Assembly: GCF_039994875.1 (NCBI RefSeq)
Contig: NZ_CP121196.1
Span: forward strand, 5,022,001-5,086,000
Direction: 5' to 3'
Length of the DNA: 64,000 nucleotides
Origin: Telmatobacter sp. DSM 110680
GTDB taxonomy: Bacteria; Acidobacteriota; Terriglobia; Terriglobales; Acidobacteriaceae
A program made the translations under genes and the position numbers. The stretch's first letter is position 1. Each line of letters opens with the position of its first letter. This document shows positions 8,894 to 18,766 of the stretch, one piece after another. A model generated the notes under the pieces. That model had not been told where the DNA came from. It worked only from the letters and a program-made list of their open reading frames with translations, and did not search any database.

Positions 8894-11397
8894 TACTTCA
8901 CAACCAGATTCACGGCGCGCCCCGGCACAACGATGATCTTCGCCACGGTCTTTCCCGCGATGCGCGTCTTGACCTTTTCCTCATCAAGTGCCGCCGCTTC
9001 GATCACCTTGGAATCAGAACCCGAAGCCACGCGAACCACACTCACCAGCTTGCCGTTGATCTGCACCGGGATCTCAATCTCATCTTCTTTGGCGAGTCCC
9101 GGATCGCTCTTCGGCCATGGCTGGCGCAGCACCGCGCCGTCGCCGCCCAGTTCTTCCCAAAGCTCGGCTGCAAGATATGGTGCAAACGGTGCAATCAGCA
9201 ACACCAGCGTCTGCAGCAACTCGCGAATCACTGCTGCCGGCACTTGCCCTGCAGCCAGTTGCGCATCGGCGCCTTGAAGCTCGTTCACCAACTCCATGAT
9301 GGCCGCGACGCACGTATTGAAGTGCCAGCGCCCTTCAAAGTCCAGCGTGATCTTTGCCGTAGTCTGATGCAGTTTGCGCAGCAGCTTCTGCGCAACGCCG
9401 CTATTCGGCACGTCAGAGTTGACCTGCGAGGCCGCGCGAGCTACCGGCGCGTACTTCGTGACAATGCGCCATACGCGACCGAGAAAGCGGCTGACTCCCG
9501 CAACGCCGTCTTCCTGCCAATCCAGGTCGCGGTCTGGAGGCGCCGCAAACAGCGCGTACATACGCGCAGAATCTGCGCCGTAGCGCGCCACCATGTCATC
9601 CGGCGAAACTACGTTGCCCTTCGACTTGGACATCTTCGCGCCGTCTTTAATCACCATCCCCTGCGTGAAGAGACGCCGCACCGGCTCATCATTCGTAATC
9701 AAGCCGAGGTCCCGCATCACCTTCGTCCAGAAGCGCGAGTAGATCAGGTGCAGAATCGCGTGCTCCACGCCGCCGATGTACTGGTCAATCGGAAACCAGT
9801 ACTTCGCCGTCGCCGAATCGAACGGAGCATTTGCGTTCTTTGCATCGGTGTAGCGGTAGAAGTACCAGCTCGAGTCGACAAACGTATCCATCGTGTCGGT
9901 CTCGCGCTTTGCTGGCCCTTTGCACCTGGGACAAGTCACGTTCACGAAATCCGGCACGCGCGACAGAGGCGATCCGCCCTGCTGCGTAATCTCGATCTTC
10001 TCCGGCAGCAGCACCGGCAACTGCTCATCCGGCACCGGCACGAGCCCGTCACGCTCGCAATGAATCATTGGAATCGGCGTGCCCCAATAACGCTGGCGGC
10101 TCACGCCCCAATCCTTCAGGCGAAACGTAACCTTCGCCTCGCCGAAGGCACTGCGTGCGGCAACCTCCTGGAGTTGTTTCTGGGCCTGCTCGCAGCTCAG
10201 CCCATTGAACTCGCCCGAGTTCACCAGCACGCCATCTTCGGAAAGGAAGGGCAACTCCGGTTCTTCCGCGTTCGGATCAGCTGGAGCAATTACCCGTCTC
10301 ACTGGAATTGCGTATTTCTTCGCAAATTCGAAATCGCGCGCATCATGGCCAGGGACACTCATGATGGCGCCCGTTCCATAATCGCTGAGCACATAATTCG
10401 CCACCCAGATCGGCACCAGTTCGCCGCTATAGGGATTAATGGCAAATTTACCCGTAGGAATTCCGTGCTTCTCAATCTCGCCGATATCGCCCGCTTCGCG
10501 AGCCTTCTTCTGCTCTTCCAGCAGCTTCGAAACCTGCTCGCGCAGGCCCGCATCATCCGCAGCCAGAGCTGTCACCAACGCATGCTCCGGCGCAAGCTGC
10601 ACGCTCGTGGCGCCAAATATCGTATCGACGCGCGTCGTGAACACGCGAATCTTCTCTGGCCGGTTCTCAACGCCGAAATCAACCTCGGTGCCTTCGCTCC
10701 GACCGATCCAGTTGCGCTGCATCGTGCGCACTTTTTCTGGCCAGCCATCCAACTTGTCCAGATCGTCCAGCAGTTCCTGCGCATAGGCTGTGATGCGCAA
10801 AAACCACTGCACCAGGTCGCGCTGCTCCACGATCGTGTCTTCATGCCGCCAGCAGCGACCGTCGATCACCTGCTCGTTGGCCAGAACCGTCGCGCACTCC
10901 GGGCACCAATTCACTTTGCTCTTCTTGCGATACGCTAGCCCTTTCTCGTACATGCGGAGAAAGAACCATTGGTTCCACTTGTAGTAGTCAGGAAGGCAGG
11001 TTGTAACCTCGGTCGCCCAATCGAAGCCCATGCCAAGCCGTTCGAACTGGCGCTTCATCGCAGCGATGTTCGACAGTGTCCATTCGCGCGGCGGAGTGTT
11101 GTTTTTAAGCGCGGCGTTTTCAGCAGGGAGCCCGAAGGCGTCCCACCCCATCGGATGCATCACGTTGTAGCCGCGCATCCACATGTGACGCGCCAGTGCA
11201 TCGCCGATCGAGTAATTGCGCACGTGGCCCATGTGCAACTGGCCGCTGGGGTAAGGCAGCATCTCCAGCACGTAATACTTGGGTTTACCGCAGGAGTGCG
11301 GCTCAGCCGCATACATTCCGGGGTCTGCGGCCCAGCGCTGCTGCCATTTCGGCTCAATTGTCGCCGGGTCGTAACGAAGCTCTTTTTCTTCCGCCAT
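8893..11397 (-). CDS. leuS: Leucyl-tRNA synthetase
   Basis: LeuRS attaches leucine to tRNA-Leu. The class I HIGH motif appears as HMGH at 55-58 in PYPSGQLHMGHVRNYSIGD, and KMSKS is exact at 588-592. The CP1 editing insertion follows the zinc-like region (NWCPECATVLANEQVIDG), and the anticodon-binding helical domain lies after about residue 640. The length of 834 residues is typical of bacterial LeuRS. The start codon ATG at 11397 matches the family N-terminus ELRYDPATIEPKWQQRW. It is the first gene of a two-gene coupled unit. Confidence 0.98.
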   Translation of the reverse strand: MAEEKELRYDPATIEPKWQQRWAADPGMYAAEPHSCGKPKYYVLEMLPYPSGQLHMGHVRNYSIGDALARHMWMRGYNVMHPMGWDAFGLPAENAALKNNTPPREWTLSNIAAMKRQFERLGMGFDWATEVTTCLPDYYKWNQWFFLRMYEKGLAYRKKSKVNWCPECATVLANEQVIDGRCWRHEDTIVEQRDLVQWFLRITAYAQELLDDLDKLDGWPEKVRTMQRNWIGRSEGTEVDFGVENRPEKIRVFTTRVDTIFGATSVQLAPEHALVTALAADDAGLREQVSKLLEEQKKAREAGDIGEIEKHGIPTGKFAINPYSGELVPIWVANYVLSDYGTGAIMSVPGHDARDFEFAKKYAIPVRRVIAPADPNAEEPELPFLSEDGVLVNSGEFNGLSCEQAQKQLQEVAARSAFGEAKVTFRLKDWGVSRQRYWGTPIPMIHCERDGLVPVPDEQLPVLLPEKIEITQQGGSPLSRVPDFVNVTCPRCKGPAKRETDTMDTFVDSSWYFYRYTDAKNANAPFDSATAKYWFPIDQYIGGVEHAILHLIYSRFWTKVMRDLGLITNDEPVRRLFTQGMVIKDGAKMSKSKGNVVSPDDMVARYGADSARMYALFAAPPDRDLDWQEDGVAGVSRFLGRVWRIVTKYAPVARAASQVNSDVPNSGVAQKLLRKLHQTTAKITLDFEGRWHFNTCVAAIMELVNELQGADAQLAAGQVPAAVIRELLQTLVLLIAPFAPYLAAELWEELGGDGAVLRQPWPKSDPGLAKEDEIEIPVQINGKLVSVVRVASGSDSKVIEAAALDEEKVKTRIAGKTVAKIIVVPGRAVNLVVK

Positions 11398-11477
11398 AAC
11401 CTTTCAGTGTAAATGGACAATCTCCGGAGCCCGCCCATGATGCGGCATCTTAAAGGTGCTTGATTCCTGCGCTCAGA

Positions 11478-12056
11478 TCACTTCTTCGGCCTGGACTCCG
11501 GTGGCACCAGCCCCGCCGTGCGGTAGTACACCACCAGTTGGCCGTAATGCTCGCCGGAATGCTCGATCAGGCCCCATGCGCCATCCGAAAAGCGGCTTTT
11601 CTGATTCGCAAACGGGTCCAGAAACAGATCACTCATCCCGTTATCGCCCTTGCTTTTGATCAACGCCGCGCCCTCACCGAAAGATTTCCGAACAAACTCC
11701 ACAATCGCTGCCTTCGACTTGAAGTCTGAGCGCTTGGGATCGCCCTGAGGCGCGGTCACGCCCTTCACCGGATCGATAAAAAAATAATTCGCATTCGCAG
11801 CGTGCAGAAGTTGCTCGGCAAACGACCGTTCATCCTTGTTCGGTTTGAAGTCGTATTTGTCTTCGGGAAAATCCTCGGCCATCGCCGTCAGCTTCCGCCC
11901 AATGTCGTTCCACGATTCAAGCAGCGACTGCGAAGGGCTGAGCGGCGGCTTGGGATTGGGAACAGGCGTCGGCGCAGGCGTGGCCTGACACGAGGCATGA
12001 GGCACAGCACATCCGATGGCGACGGCGAGAGCAAGTGTTTTGATGAGCATCTTCAT
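11478..12056 (-). CDS. Exported DinB-like protein
   Basis: The ATG at 12056 has GGAGG eight bases upstream, giving 192 residues. An N-terminal signal peptide (LIKTLALAVAIGCAVPHASCQ) and a proline-rich linker precede a four-helix DinB-type domain: SLLESWNDIGRKLTAMAEDF, FAEQLLHAANANYFF and GLIEHSGEHYGQLVVYYR. The spaced histidines in the last two helices match the metal-binding positions of the DinB/YfiT family. DinB proteins are often thiol-dependent transferases, but exported members are uncharacterised. The reaction is unknown. Confidence 0.85.
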   Translation of the reverse strand: MKMLIKTLALAVAIGCAVPHASCQATPAPTPVPNPKPPLSPSQSLLESWNDIGRKLTAMAEDFPEDKYDFKPNKDERSFAEQLLHAANANYFFIDPVKGVTAPQGDPKRSDFKSKAAIVEFVRKSFGEGAALIKSKGDNGMSDLFLDPFANQKSRFSDGAWGLIEHSGEHYGQLVVYYRTAGLVPPESRPKK

Positions 12057-12131
12057 TTCAACGACCTCCAATGCGTTGACGATCAGTCTAACGTGACCCG
12101 GCTTGCTGGCCTTTACGCTCCCTACCGCATG

Positions 12132-13019
12132 TCAATTTCCGCGAGGACCACTGCGAGGTTTGGATGTATCCACCAGGCTCTGCAGCACGCGAACATTCCT
12201 TTCCTCATCGCCATCTTCATCCACCGGCGTCTCCGCAACAAATGCGCACTCCGCAAATCGCGGGTCGTTCAATAGCCAGCGAAACGGCTCCACGCCAATA
12301 TTTCCCTGCCCGATATGCTGATGCCGGTCCAGCTTTGAGCCGCGCTCCGCCTTGGCATCGTTGCAGTGCCACACCCGCACCGCGTCCACTCCAAACGTGA
12401 TGTCCGCCTGCGTAATCGTTTCCGCATATCCTTCCGCAGTCACGATGTCATATCCCGAGACATGCGTGTGGCATGTGTCAAGACAAACGCCCACCGGCGC
12501 ATGCGTCTTGAGGCGCTCCACCAGTTCCGCCACCTGCTCGAAGTTCCCGCCAAGAGAGCACTCGGAGCCAGCAGTATTCTCAATGAGAATGCTGAAATTG
12601 CTGCCCTGCCAGGGAACTCCGTCAATCGCGCGTTGAATCGATTCGGCCGCCAACTTGAGCCCTTCGTTGCGAGTCAGGCCCTTCCACGATCCCGGATGTA
12701 GCACCAGGAACTCCGCGCCAAGCGTCAACGCACGCTCAATTTCGCCGCGAAATGCGGCCACGCTGTTCTCACGAACACTTTGGGTCTGGCTGCAAACATT
12801 TACCAGGTAGCTGGCGTGAATCACAAGCGGCCCCACGTCATACTTCGCACGCAGCGTCCGCATCCGCTCGGCCTGTGCCGGATCAACCTTCGGAGCCCGC
12901 CACATCCGCGGACTCGACGAAAAAATCTGAAACGTATTCGCGCCGATCTCTTTCGCGCGCTCTACCGCATTAGAGGCGCCACCCGCCGTCCCCAGGTGCA
13001 CTCCGATTCGCTTTGCCAT
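12132..13019 (-). CDS. nfo: Deoxyribonuclease IV (AP endonuclease)
   Basis: Nfo cleaves DNA 5' to abasic sites in base-excision repair. The 295-residue TIM-barrel protein starts with RIGVHLGTAGGASNAVERAKEIGA. The three-zinc site ligands are visible in the expected order: VIHASYLVN, FLVLHPGSW, LIENTAGS, CLDTCHTHVSG, VWHCNDAK and the final FVAETPVD. The QIFSSSPRMW strand is also characteristic. Length and domain order are normal. It is transcribed alone or with neighbours on the minus strand. Confidence 0.95.
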   Translation of the reverse strand: MAKRIGVHLGTAGGASNAVERAKEIGANTFQIFSSSPRMWRAPKVDPAQAERMRTLRAKYDVGPLVIHASYLVNVCSQTQSVRENSVAAFRGEIERALTLGAEFLVLHPGSWKGLTRNEGLKLAAESIQRAIDGVPWQGSNFSILIENTAGSECSLGGNFEQVAELVERLKTHAPVGVCLDTCHTHVSGYDIVTAEGYAETITQADITFGVDAVRVWHCNDAKAERGSKLDRHQHIGQGNIGVEPFRWLLNDPRFAECAFVAETPVDEDGDEERNVRVLQSLVDTSKPRSGPRGN

Positions 13020-13098
13020 TTTTAGATTTTAAATTGACGACGGAGGCCCGCTGAGCCAAGCCAGCGGGAGCCCTATCCAATCCACGCATGCGTACCAC

Positions 13099-14508
13099 TT
13101 ACGACAGTACCTTCATCGCCTCCGGATCCCACTTCACTACGGCGTTCCTTTCGATACTGAGATTGCTCAGCAGAGCCGCCCCCGCAGCGCGATACCCGAA
13201 CACCGCATCCTCCACCACCGGCTTGCGCGAACGCACCGAAGCGAAGAAGTTTTTGAAGTGATCGTACTGGTCGCTATATCCCTGCGGCAGATTGTATTTC
13301 TCTTCTCCACCTAGCGCCGCATTTCCAGAATGCGGAGGATACTTCTTTCTGTAATCCGCTTCGATCTGCGCCTGCATCTCCTTAGGAAACGTATCGATGG
13401 TAAGACCCGGCTCCGTCTCGCGCGGCACACGATTCACGGTCAATCCCGTCCACCCAATCTGAATGGTGCCTTCCGAGCCAGTGAAAATCAGGCTCTCGCT
13501 CTCCTCGCCGCCATCTACAAAATTCACGCGCAGGCTAAGGTTGAATCCTTCTTTATAGTCGAATAGCCCCAGCATCACATCCTGCGCGTCGCGCCCATCA
13601 TCCCAGAAGCGGATAGCGCCCGTAGCCATGCCCCGCGTGGGTCCGTGTGCTCCGGTTACAAAATGCGTGCCGCTGAACAGATGCACGAACAAATCGCCGG
13701 CAACGCCGCTGCCATACGCTTTCCATTTGCGCCACTGGAAAAACTTTTCCGCACTGAACTCAACTTTAGGCGCAGTGCCCTGAAACCGTTGCCAGTCGCA
13801 AGTTTCCGGTGAGGCATCTGGAGGGATCGTATAGTTCCACGCACCCATCGACGAATTGCGATCCCAGCTCGCAGTTACCATATTCAGCTTGCCGATCGCG
13901 CCTGCCGCCAGTAGTTCCTTGGCCTTCGCATACAAGACCGAACTCACGCGCTGGCTGCCGATTTGAATAATGCGATTCGTACTCCGCGCCGTCTCGATCA
14001 TCTCGGGCCCGTCGCTGTAGAGATGAATCATTGGCTTTTCGCAGTAGACGTCCTTGCCCGCCTTCATTGCATCTACTGATGCCTGCTTGTGCCAGTGATC
14101 GGGGGTACCGATAATGACTGCGTCGATATCCTTGCGCGCGAGGATTTCCTTGTAATCGCGCGTCGTAAAGACGTCGTCGCCCCACACTTCCTTGCTGCGC
14201 GCAAGACGTCCGTCATAGCAGTCAGCCACGGCCACCAACTTCACTCCCGGCACCTGCACCGCAGAGCGTGTATCGCCCATGCCTTGTCCACCCGCACCAA
14301 TCAGGGCAATTTGAATATGATCGTTCGCCGCCACAGGCTTGGCCGGCTCATCCTGCGTGGCCAGAGTAAAGACTCTTCTGCCCGGCTCTCCGCTTGCTGG
14401 CACCGCGCCCGCTAACGAAGCCGCTGATACCGCTCCCGCAACCTTAAGAAAATTTCTGCGATTCCAAATCTGCACAGTTCCCCCGAACGGCGGACTCTTC
14501 CGCCGCAT
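13099..14508 (-). CDS. Tat-exported Gfo/Idh/MocA family oxidoreductase
   Basis: The N-terminus carries a twin-arginine signal NRRNFLKVAGAVSAASLAGA, so the folded protein is probably exported with its cofactor. The Rossmann dinucleotide motif GAGGQGMGDTRSAVQ follows, then the conserved EKP lysine motif in DVYCEKPMIHLYSDG and the C-terminal alpha/beta dimer domain (AYGSGVAGDLFVHLFSGTHF). These are NAD(P)-dependent sugar or polyol dehydrogenases; the substrate is not evident. ATG at 14508 gives 469 residues. A GTG at 14475, giving a shorter Tat n-region, is an equally good start. Confidence 0.9.
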   Translation of the reverse strand: MRRKSPPFGGTVQIWNRRNFLKVAGAVSAASLAGAVPASGEPGRRVFTLATQDEPAKPVAANDHIQIALIGAGGQGMGDTRSAVQVPGVKLVAVADCYDGRLARSKEVWGDDVFTTRDYKEILARKDIDAVIIGTPDHWHKQASVDAMKAGKDVYCEKPMIHLYSDGPEMIETARSTNRIIQIGSQRVSSVLYAKAKELLAAGAIGKLNMVTASWDRNSSMGAWNYTIPPDASPETCDWQRFQGTAPKVEFSAEKFFQWRKWKAYGSGVAGDLFVHLFSGTHFVTGAHGPTRGMATGAIRFWDDGRDAQDVMLGLFDYKEGFNLSLRVNFVDGGEESESLIFTGSEGTIQIGWTGLTVNRVPRETEPGLTIDTFPKEMQAQIEADYRKKYPPHSGNAALGGEEKYNLPQGYSDQYDHFKNFFASVRSRKPVVEDAVFGYRAAGAALLSNLSIERNAVVKWDPEAMKVLS

Positions 14509-14631
14509 ACAAAGATACACGGATGTGCCTATGCGACGGTTTGTATCGAGGCACGACTTTCACGTGCCGGAAACGATGAGATATCAGATGGCCTCTAGTC
14601 CCTGCTGTACAGACCGCTAATGCGGCGCACG

Positions 14632-17472
14632 TTAGTCGTCATCATCCTTTTTTAGCTTGCGCTTCTGCGTCAGCATGGCTGGCACCGGCTTCGAACCCAT
14701 CGCATCCTTCCACAGAATTACGTTTAGCTTCTGCGTTGGCGCGCGGTCAGCAAGCCGGAAATCCATCTTGCTGCTTGCTTCGCCACCCACCGCCTTCTTC
14801 GGGTTCGCAGCGTAGATCAGTCCGTTATCGCGATTCGAATAGTCCGCCGAATATACCGGCTGGTCGCCTGCGCCCGTAAACAGAGTCGTGATCAGCGAAC
14901 TGAACGCATCGTTGTTATTCATTGGCGGCAGACCGAGCAGCGTCTCCATGGTGCGAATCACGCTCACTGTCGAATAAAACCGGCTGTCCACGACCGGCAC
15001 TCCATCTTTGCCGTGCGGCGCATATTTGCTGATCACCAGCGCGATACTGCGGTGTGCATCCACATGATCCGCACCCGCCTGCGCGTCGTCCTCGAGGATG
15101 AAGAACGCCGTATCGTCCCAGAACGGCGAATGCGATATAGCATCCACCGCGCGGCCTACTGCAAGGTCGTTATCCGAAACACTCGCCTTCGGAGTTGGCT
15201 TGAACGGCGTCGTCCCATTCGTGTGATCGTCTGGCAAGCGAAGCTGAATGAAGTTGGGCATCGTGTCTTTGCCCTGCTTCCTATCCGCCTCCCACTGCTT
15301 CAGATGCCTCAAAAACACCGCCAGCCGAATCTGGTCGGGAATGGCGAGATTGAAATCCGGCCCCTCCGGAGCGAAGTGTCCCACCAACTCCGGCTTGGTC
15401 GCCTTGCTTGAGGCGATCAGCGGTATCGGCCAGGGCCACTTGTTCACGCCACCGCCCCACTCCGCAGGCAATTGCTCACCGGGAGCGATGGCCTTCCGCG
15501 GACATGTCTTGCCCGCCAGCATCGGCCCCTGTTGCGGATTGGCTGTCATCACTTCGTCGCAAAACTCCTGCGAAATAAATTCGCCGAAATGATAGTAGGT
15601 TTTTCCGTGCGAAGCCAGGTTCCCCCACAGATATCCGCTCGCAGGCTCGTTGACATCGGGAATTTTCTGCTCCAACGGCAGTCCTTCGGCAACCACACCC
15701 TCAAAGTCATAGCTGCGCTGGTTGCCGCGATACGCTTGTTGCCACGTCTTCTCCAGGTAGTCGGTGCCAATCGCGGCATTCGACCACACGTGCCCATCGC
15801 CAGAAACCTCACCTGAATCGTAGAAGTCATCGAGCACGCCAAACTGTAATGCGAGCTTGTGAATATTCGGTGTCACATCTTGCCCGAACATCGTCAAGCT
15901 CTTGTCGCCATTACCGACGGCCTTTCCGTCTTGCGTGAGGTCGCCAAGAATCTGATCGTACGTGCGGTTTTCCTTGATGATGTAAATCACGTGCTTAATG
16001 CGATTGCTCGAACCGTCCGCAAATCGTATCTTCTCCGCAGCCGCCTTCATCCGGTTCGACTCCAGCACAGCTTGGGTCGATTCAGCCAGTCCGCTTTCTA
16101 TCTCCGCTTCGTTCAACACCGCCAGCGAACCGTGAATCAACGTCGGAATGTAGTTGGTTCTTTTGGGCATCCCAGGCTTGCGAGGCTCGTCGGCTGGCAC
16201 GTATGGATTCGGCCCGGCCCCTTTCCCTTTCGCCGTCGCCACAAACAACTTCCCGCCCGATTCCGCAGGCAGAAATGCCATCGACATCGGCATCCACTCT
16301 GTGGGCACGAACCCCACCGGCTCGACCATTCCCGTGCGCGACATCTTCGCCGTCAATTTTTGCGTATTGATCACCGCTACCGCGTCGGAGCCCATGTTTG
16401 CGACATACAGGCGACTCCCCGAAGCGTTGAGGGCCACCGCCACCGGCTCTGCGCCAAAGTAGCTCTGCCCCGGCAACCGCGTATCGAAATATCCCTTCAC
16501 CGCGAACTGCCCTGCCCCCACGTTCACTGCGGCTACAGAGTCGCGATTCGCCAGCGCCACATAAAGCGTCTCGCCGTCGGCCGTCAACGCAAAGGCGCAC
16601 GGATGCGTCCCCGGCTTGATCGCGCTCGCCGGCTTCAGCAGCGCAAGCTTGCGTCCAACCGTGTTCTTCTCGAGATCAAGTTCCACGATCTCCGATGCAT
16701 TCCAAAGCGCGACAAAAGCCCGACGGCCATCCTTCGAAATCTGCAACGCAATCGGATACGTCGAGGGCACCGCTTTATTTTCGGTCAGATCGAAACGATG
16801 CTCGATATCTCCGCTCGCGGGATCGATCAGCAGCACATCGTCCGTAAGATTCTCTGCGACCAGCAGTTTCTCCGCCCCTGCGATTTCCACCATTGCAATC
16901 GCGGCCGGAAACGGCACTCCCTGGTCTCCATCCACCTGGCCGATGATCTTGGTCTTATGGCCGGGCGCAAGTGGATCCATCGGCAGATGAATCAAGCGTT
17001 CCGGTTCAATTTTTCCCTCTGCGAATCCGTACACCAGGATGCCGCTGCCCGTATCGGTCACGCCATGTGCCGGCGGATCCTTCCCCAGCGGATCTGCTTC
17101 CGAACCGATGCTCGCATACACATGCTTTCCGTCGCGACTGAACGCCAGCCCGGAATAAAGCGTCTGTTTGGCACGTTCCGGCGTGCGATCATCGGGGAAA
17201 TCGGTGACCGTTCCGGTCTGCGTATCGAATACTGCCAGCGACTGGTCGTATTTGGATTCATACGTCCCATAGCCCGCATTCACCGTCACCACGTATCGCC
17301 CGTCTGGCGAAATCGCCATCGACATGGGCAGGCTGTTCAAGGGCTGCGGGCTACCCGGAACCGGCTCGATCAGTTGCTTACTCGTGGGAAGATCAATACT
17401 CTGCGCAAAACTCGCCTGCGCTCCAAACATCCATAAACTTCCAGCAGCCAAAAACAAAGCCGAATTTCGCAT
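14632..17472 (-). CDS. Exported YncE-like beta-propeller / phosphoesterase fusion
   Basis: From ATG at 17472 the protein is 946 residues with a signal peptide ending near AQASFAQS. The first ~480 residues are a seven-bladed YncE-type propeller; repeated blades include ISPDGRYVVTVNAGYG, ISKDGRRAFVALWNASEI and LTADGETLYVALANRD. The second part is a phosphoesterase of the phospholipase C/acid phosphatase superfamily: KHVIYIIKENRTYDQILGD, SGDGHVWSNAAIGTDYLEK, and the metal region FILEDDAQAGADHVDAHRS. This two-domain arrangement is common in acidobacteria. The substrate is unknown; location is periplasmic or secreted. Confidence 0.92.
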   Translation of the reverse strand: MRNSALFLAAGSLWMFGAQASFAQSIDLPTSKQLIEPVPGSPQPLNSLPMSMAISPDGRYVVTVNAGYGTYESKYDQSLAVFDTQTGTVTDFPDDRTPERAKQTLYSGLAFSRDGKHVYASIGSEADPLGKDPPAHGVTDTGSGILVYGFAEGKIEPERLIHLPMDPLAPGHKTKIIGQVDGDQGVPFPAAIAMVEIAGAEKLLVAENLTDDVLLIDPASGDIEHRFDLTENKAVPSTYPIALQISKDGRRAFVALWNASEIVELDLEKNTVGRKLALLKPASAIKPGTHPCAFALTADGETLYVALANRDSVAAVNVGAGQFAVKGYFDTRLPGQSYFGAEPVAVALNASGSRLYVANMGSDAVAVINTQKLTAKMSRTGMVEPVGFVPTEWMPMSMAFLPAESGGKLFVATAKGKGAGPNPYVPADEPRKPGMPKRTNYIPTLIHGSLAVLNEAEIESGLAESTQAVLESNRMKAAAEKIRFADGSSNRIKHVIYIIKENRTYDQILGDLTQDGKAVGNGDKSLTMFGQDVTPNIHKLALQFGVLDDFYDSGEVSGDGHVWSNAAIGTDYLEKTWQQAYRGNQRSYDFEGVVAEGLPLEQKIPDVNEPASGYLWGNLASHGKTYYHFGEFISQEFCDEVMTANPQQGPMLAGKTCPRKAIAPGEQLPAEWGGGVNKWPWPIPLIASSKATKPELVGHFAPEGPDFNLAIPDQIRLAVFLRHLKQWEADRKQGKDTMPNFIQLRLPDDHTNGTTPFKPTPKASVSDNDLAVGRAVDAISHSPFWDDTAFFILEDDAQAGADHVDAHRSIALVISKYAPHGKDGVPVVDSRFYSTVSVIRTMETLLGLPPMNNNDAFSSLITTLFTGAGDQPVYSADYSNRDNGLIYAANPKKAVGGEASSKMDFRLADRAPTQKLNVILWKDAMGSKPVPAMLTQKRKLKKDDDD

Positions 17473-17588
17473 GGCAAAACGATAACAAATGAGGCTGGTC
17501 TGCACATTACCCGCATGTGACAAGCCCTCCTTTCGAACAATAAGCAACGGACGCACGCCCTCGCGCTCACCTGCAATAATGGATTGCC

Positions 17589-18746
17589 ATGCAAACGGTA
17601 GTGACCGCAGAGAGGCTCTGGGACGGAACCAGTCTCCACCATCATCCGCTTGTCCTCATTGAAGACGGCAAGATCGAATCCATTTCCAGCCATGAATCCG
17701 CCCAGTTGCCCGCCGGCGCGCGCGTGCTCGATTTTCCGGGCGCAACACTTGGTCCCTCGTATTTCGATGTGCACTTCCATGGCGCAGCCGGTCACGACGT
17801 AATGGAAGCGACACCACAGGCACTCGACACCATCGGTACATTTCTAGCTTCGCGCGGAACCAGCGCCTACCTTGCCACCACCGTCACTGCCTCGCTTGAC
17901 GCCACACTCCGCTCCCTCGACGGCCTGGCCAACGAGATCGCCAAGCTGCCGCAGCCCGGCCGTGCACGCCCCCTCGGAATTCATCTCGAAGGTCCGTTCT
18001 TGTCTCACGCAAAACGTGGCGTGCAACCTCAGGAACATCTCCTCGCACCAGACATTGCCATTTTCGATCGTCTTATCGACGCGGCACATGGCCATGTGCG
18101 CCTGATGACCCTTGCGCCGGAATTGCCGGGTGCAGTCGAACTTACCGCACACGCCACCTCGCGCGGAGTGCGCGTCTCCCTTGGCCATTCCAACGCCACC
18201 GCCGCGGAATCGCAGGCCGCCATTGCCGCAGGCGCTGTCAGCGCTACGCATACCTTCAACGCCATGCGCCCGCTCGATCATCGCGAGCCCGGAATCCTGG
18301 GCACCGTGCTGACCAACGACAATCTCTACTCTGAGCTGATTTGCGACGGCATTCACACCGAACCTGAGATCGTTCGCCTGTGGTGGAGAGCAAAAGGACC
18401 TGACCGCGCCATTCTGGTCACCGACGCTATGGCTGCCGCCGGAATGCCCGACGGTGAATATCAACTCGGCGGATTTCCTGTGCAGTTAAAAGAGGGCCGC
18501 GCCACTGCCCGCGGCGTTCTGGCCGGCAGCGTACTCACCCTCGATCGCGCTTTTATCAACTTCATTAAATTCACCGGCGCCAGCATCGAACAAGCTCTGC
18601 GATTGCTCTCTTCCAACCCCGCCGCGATGACCGGGCTCGCCCATCGCGCCGGTACGCTCGCGCCCGGTAAATCAGCCAACATGGTTGCAATCGATTCAAC
18701 TGGAAGGCTGGTCGCCTCCATCGTCGGTGGCCACCAGGCAAACTAA
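17589..18746 (+). CDS. nagA: N-acetylglucosamine-6-phosphate deacetylase
   Basis: NagA removes acetate from GlcNAc-6-P, feeding amino-sugar carbon to glycolysis and wall recycling. The 385-residue amidohydrolase has metal and catalytic motifs in order: DVHFHG (His62, His64), HLEGPF (Glu134), GHSNAT (His200), ATHTFNAM (His221) and LVTDAM (catalytic Asp279). Length and order match the family. It is convergent with a minus-strand unit that contains a GlcNAc-kinase-like gene, so the two may serve one salvage route. Confidence 0.95.
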   Translation: MQTVVTAERLWDGTSLHHHPLVLIEDGKIESISSHESAQLPAGARVLDFPGATLGPSYFDVHFHGAAGHDVMEATPQALDTIGTFLASRGTSAYLATTVTASLDATLRSLDGLANEIAKLPQPGRARPLGIHLEGPFLSHAKRGVQPQEHLLAPDIAIFDRLIDAAHGHVRLMTLAPELPGAVELTAHATSRGVRVSLGHSNATAAESQAAIAAGAVSATHTFNAMRPLDHREPGILGTVLTNDNLYSELICDGIHTEPEIVRLWWRAKGPDRAILVTDAMAAAGMPDGEYQLGGFPVQLKEGRATARGVLAGSVLTLDRAFINFIKFTGASIEQALRLLSSNPAAMTGLAHRAGTLAPGKSANMVAIDSTGRLVASIVGGHQAN

Positions 18747-18766
18747 AGCGTCTTCCAGCACAACGC

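Noticed and set aside
9244..10938. Long open frame of 564 codons on the plus strand opposite leuS
   Set aside because: It is rich in His, Arg and Gln, with no domain pattern, and lies fully opposite a convincing LeuRS; it is an antisense shadow of a GC-rich gene.
15859..17436. Long open frame of 525 codons on the plus strand opposite the phosphoesterase gene
   Set aside because: Highly Arg/His-rich, no recognisable fold, full overlap with a well-supported gene on the other strand.
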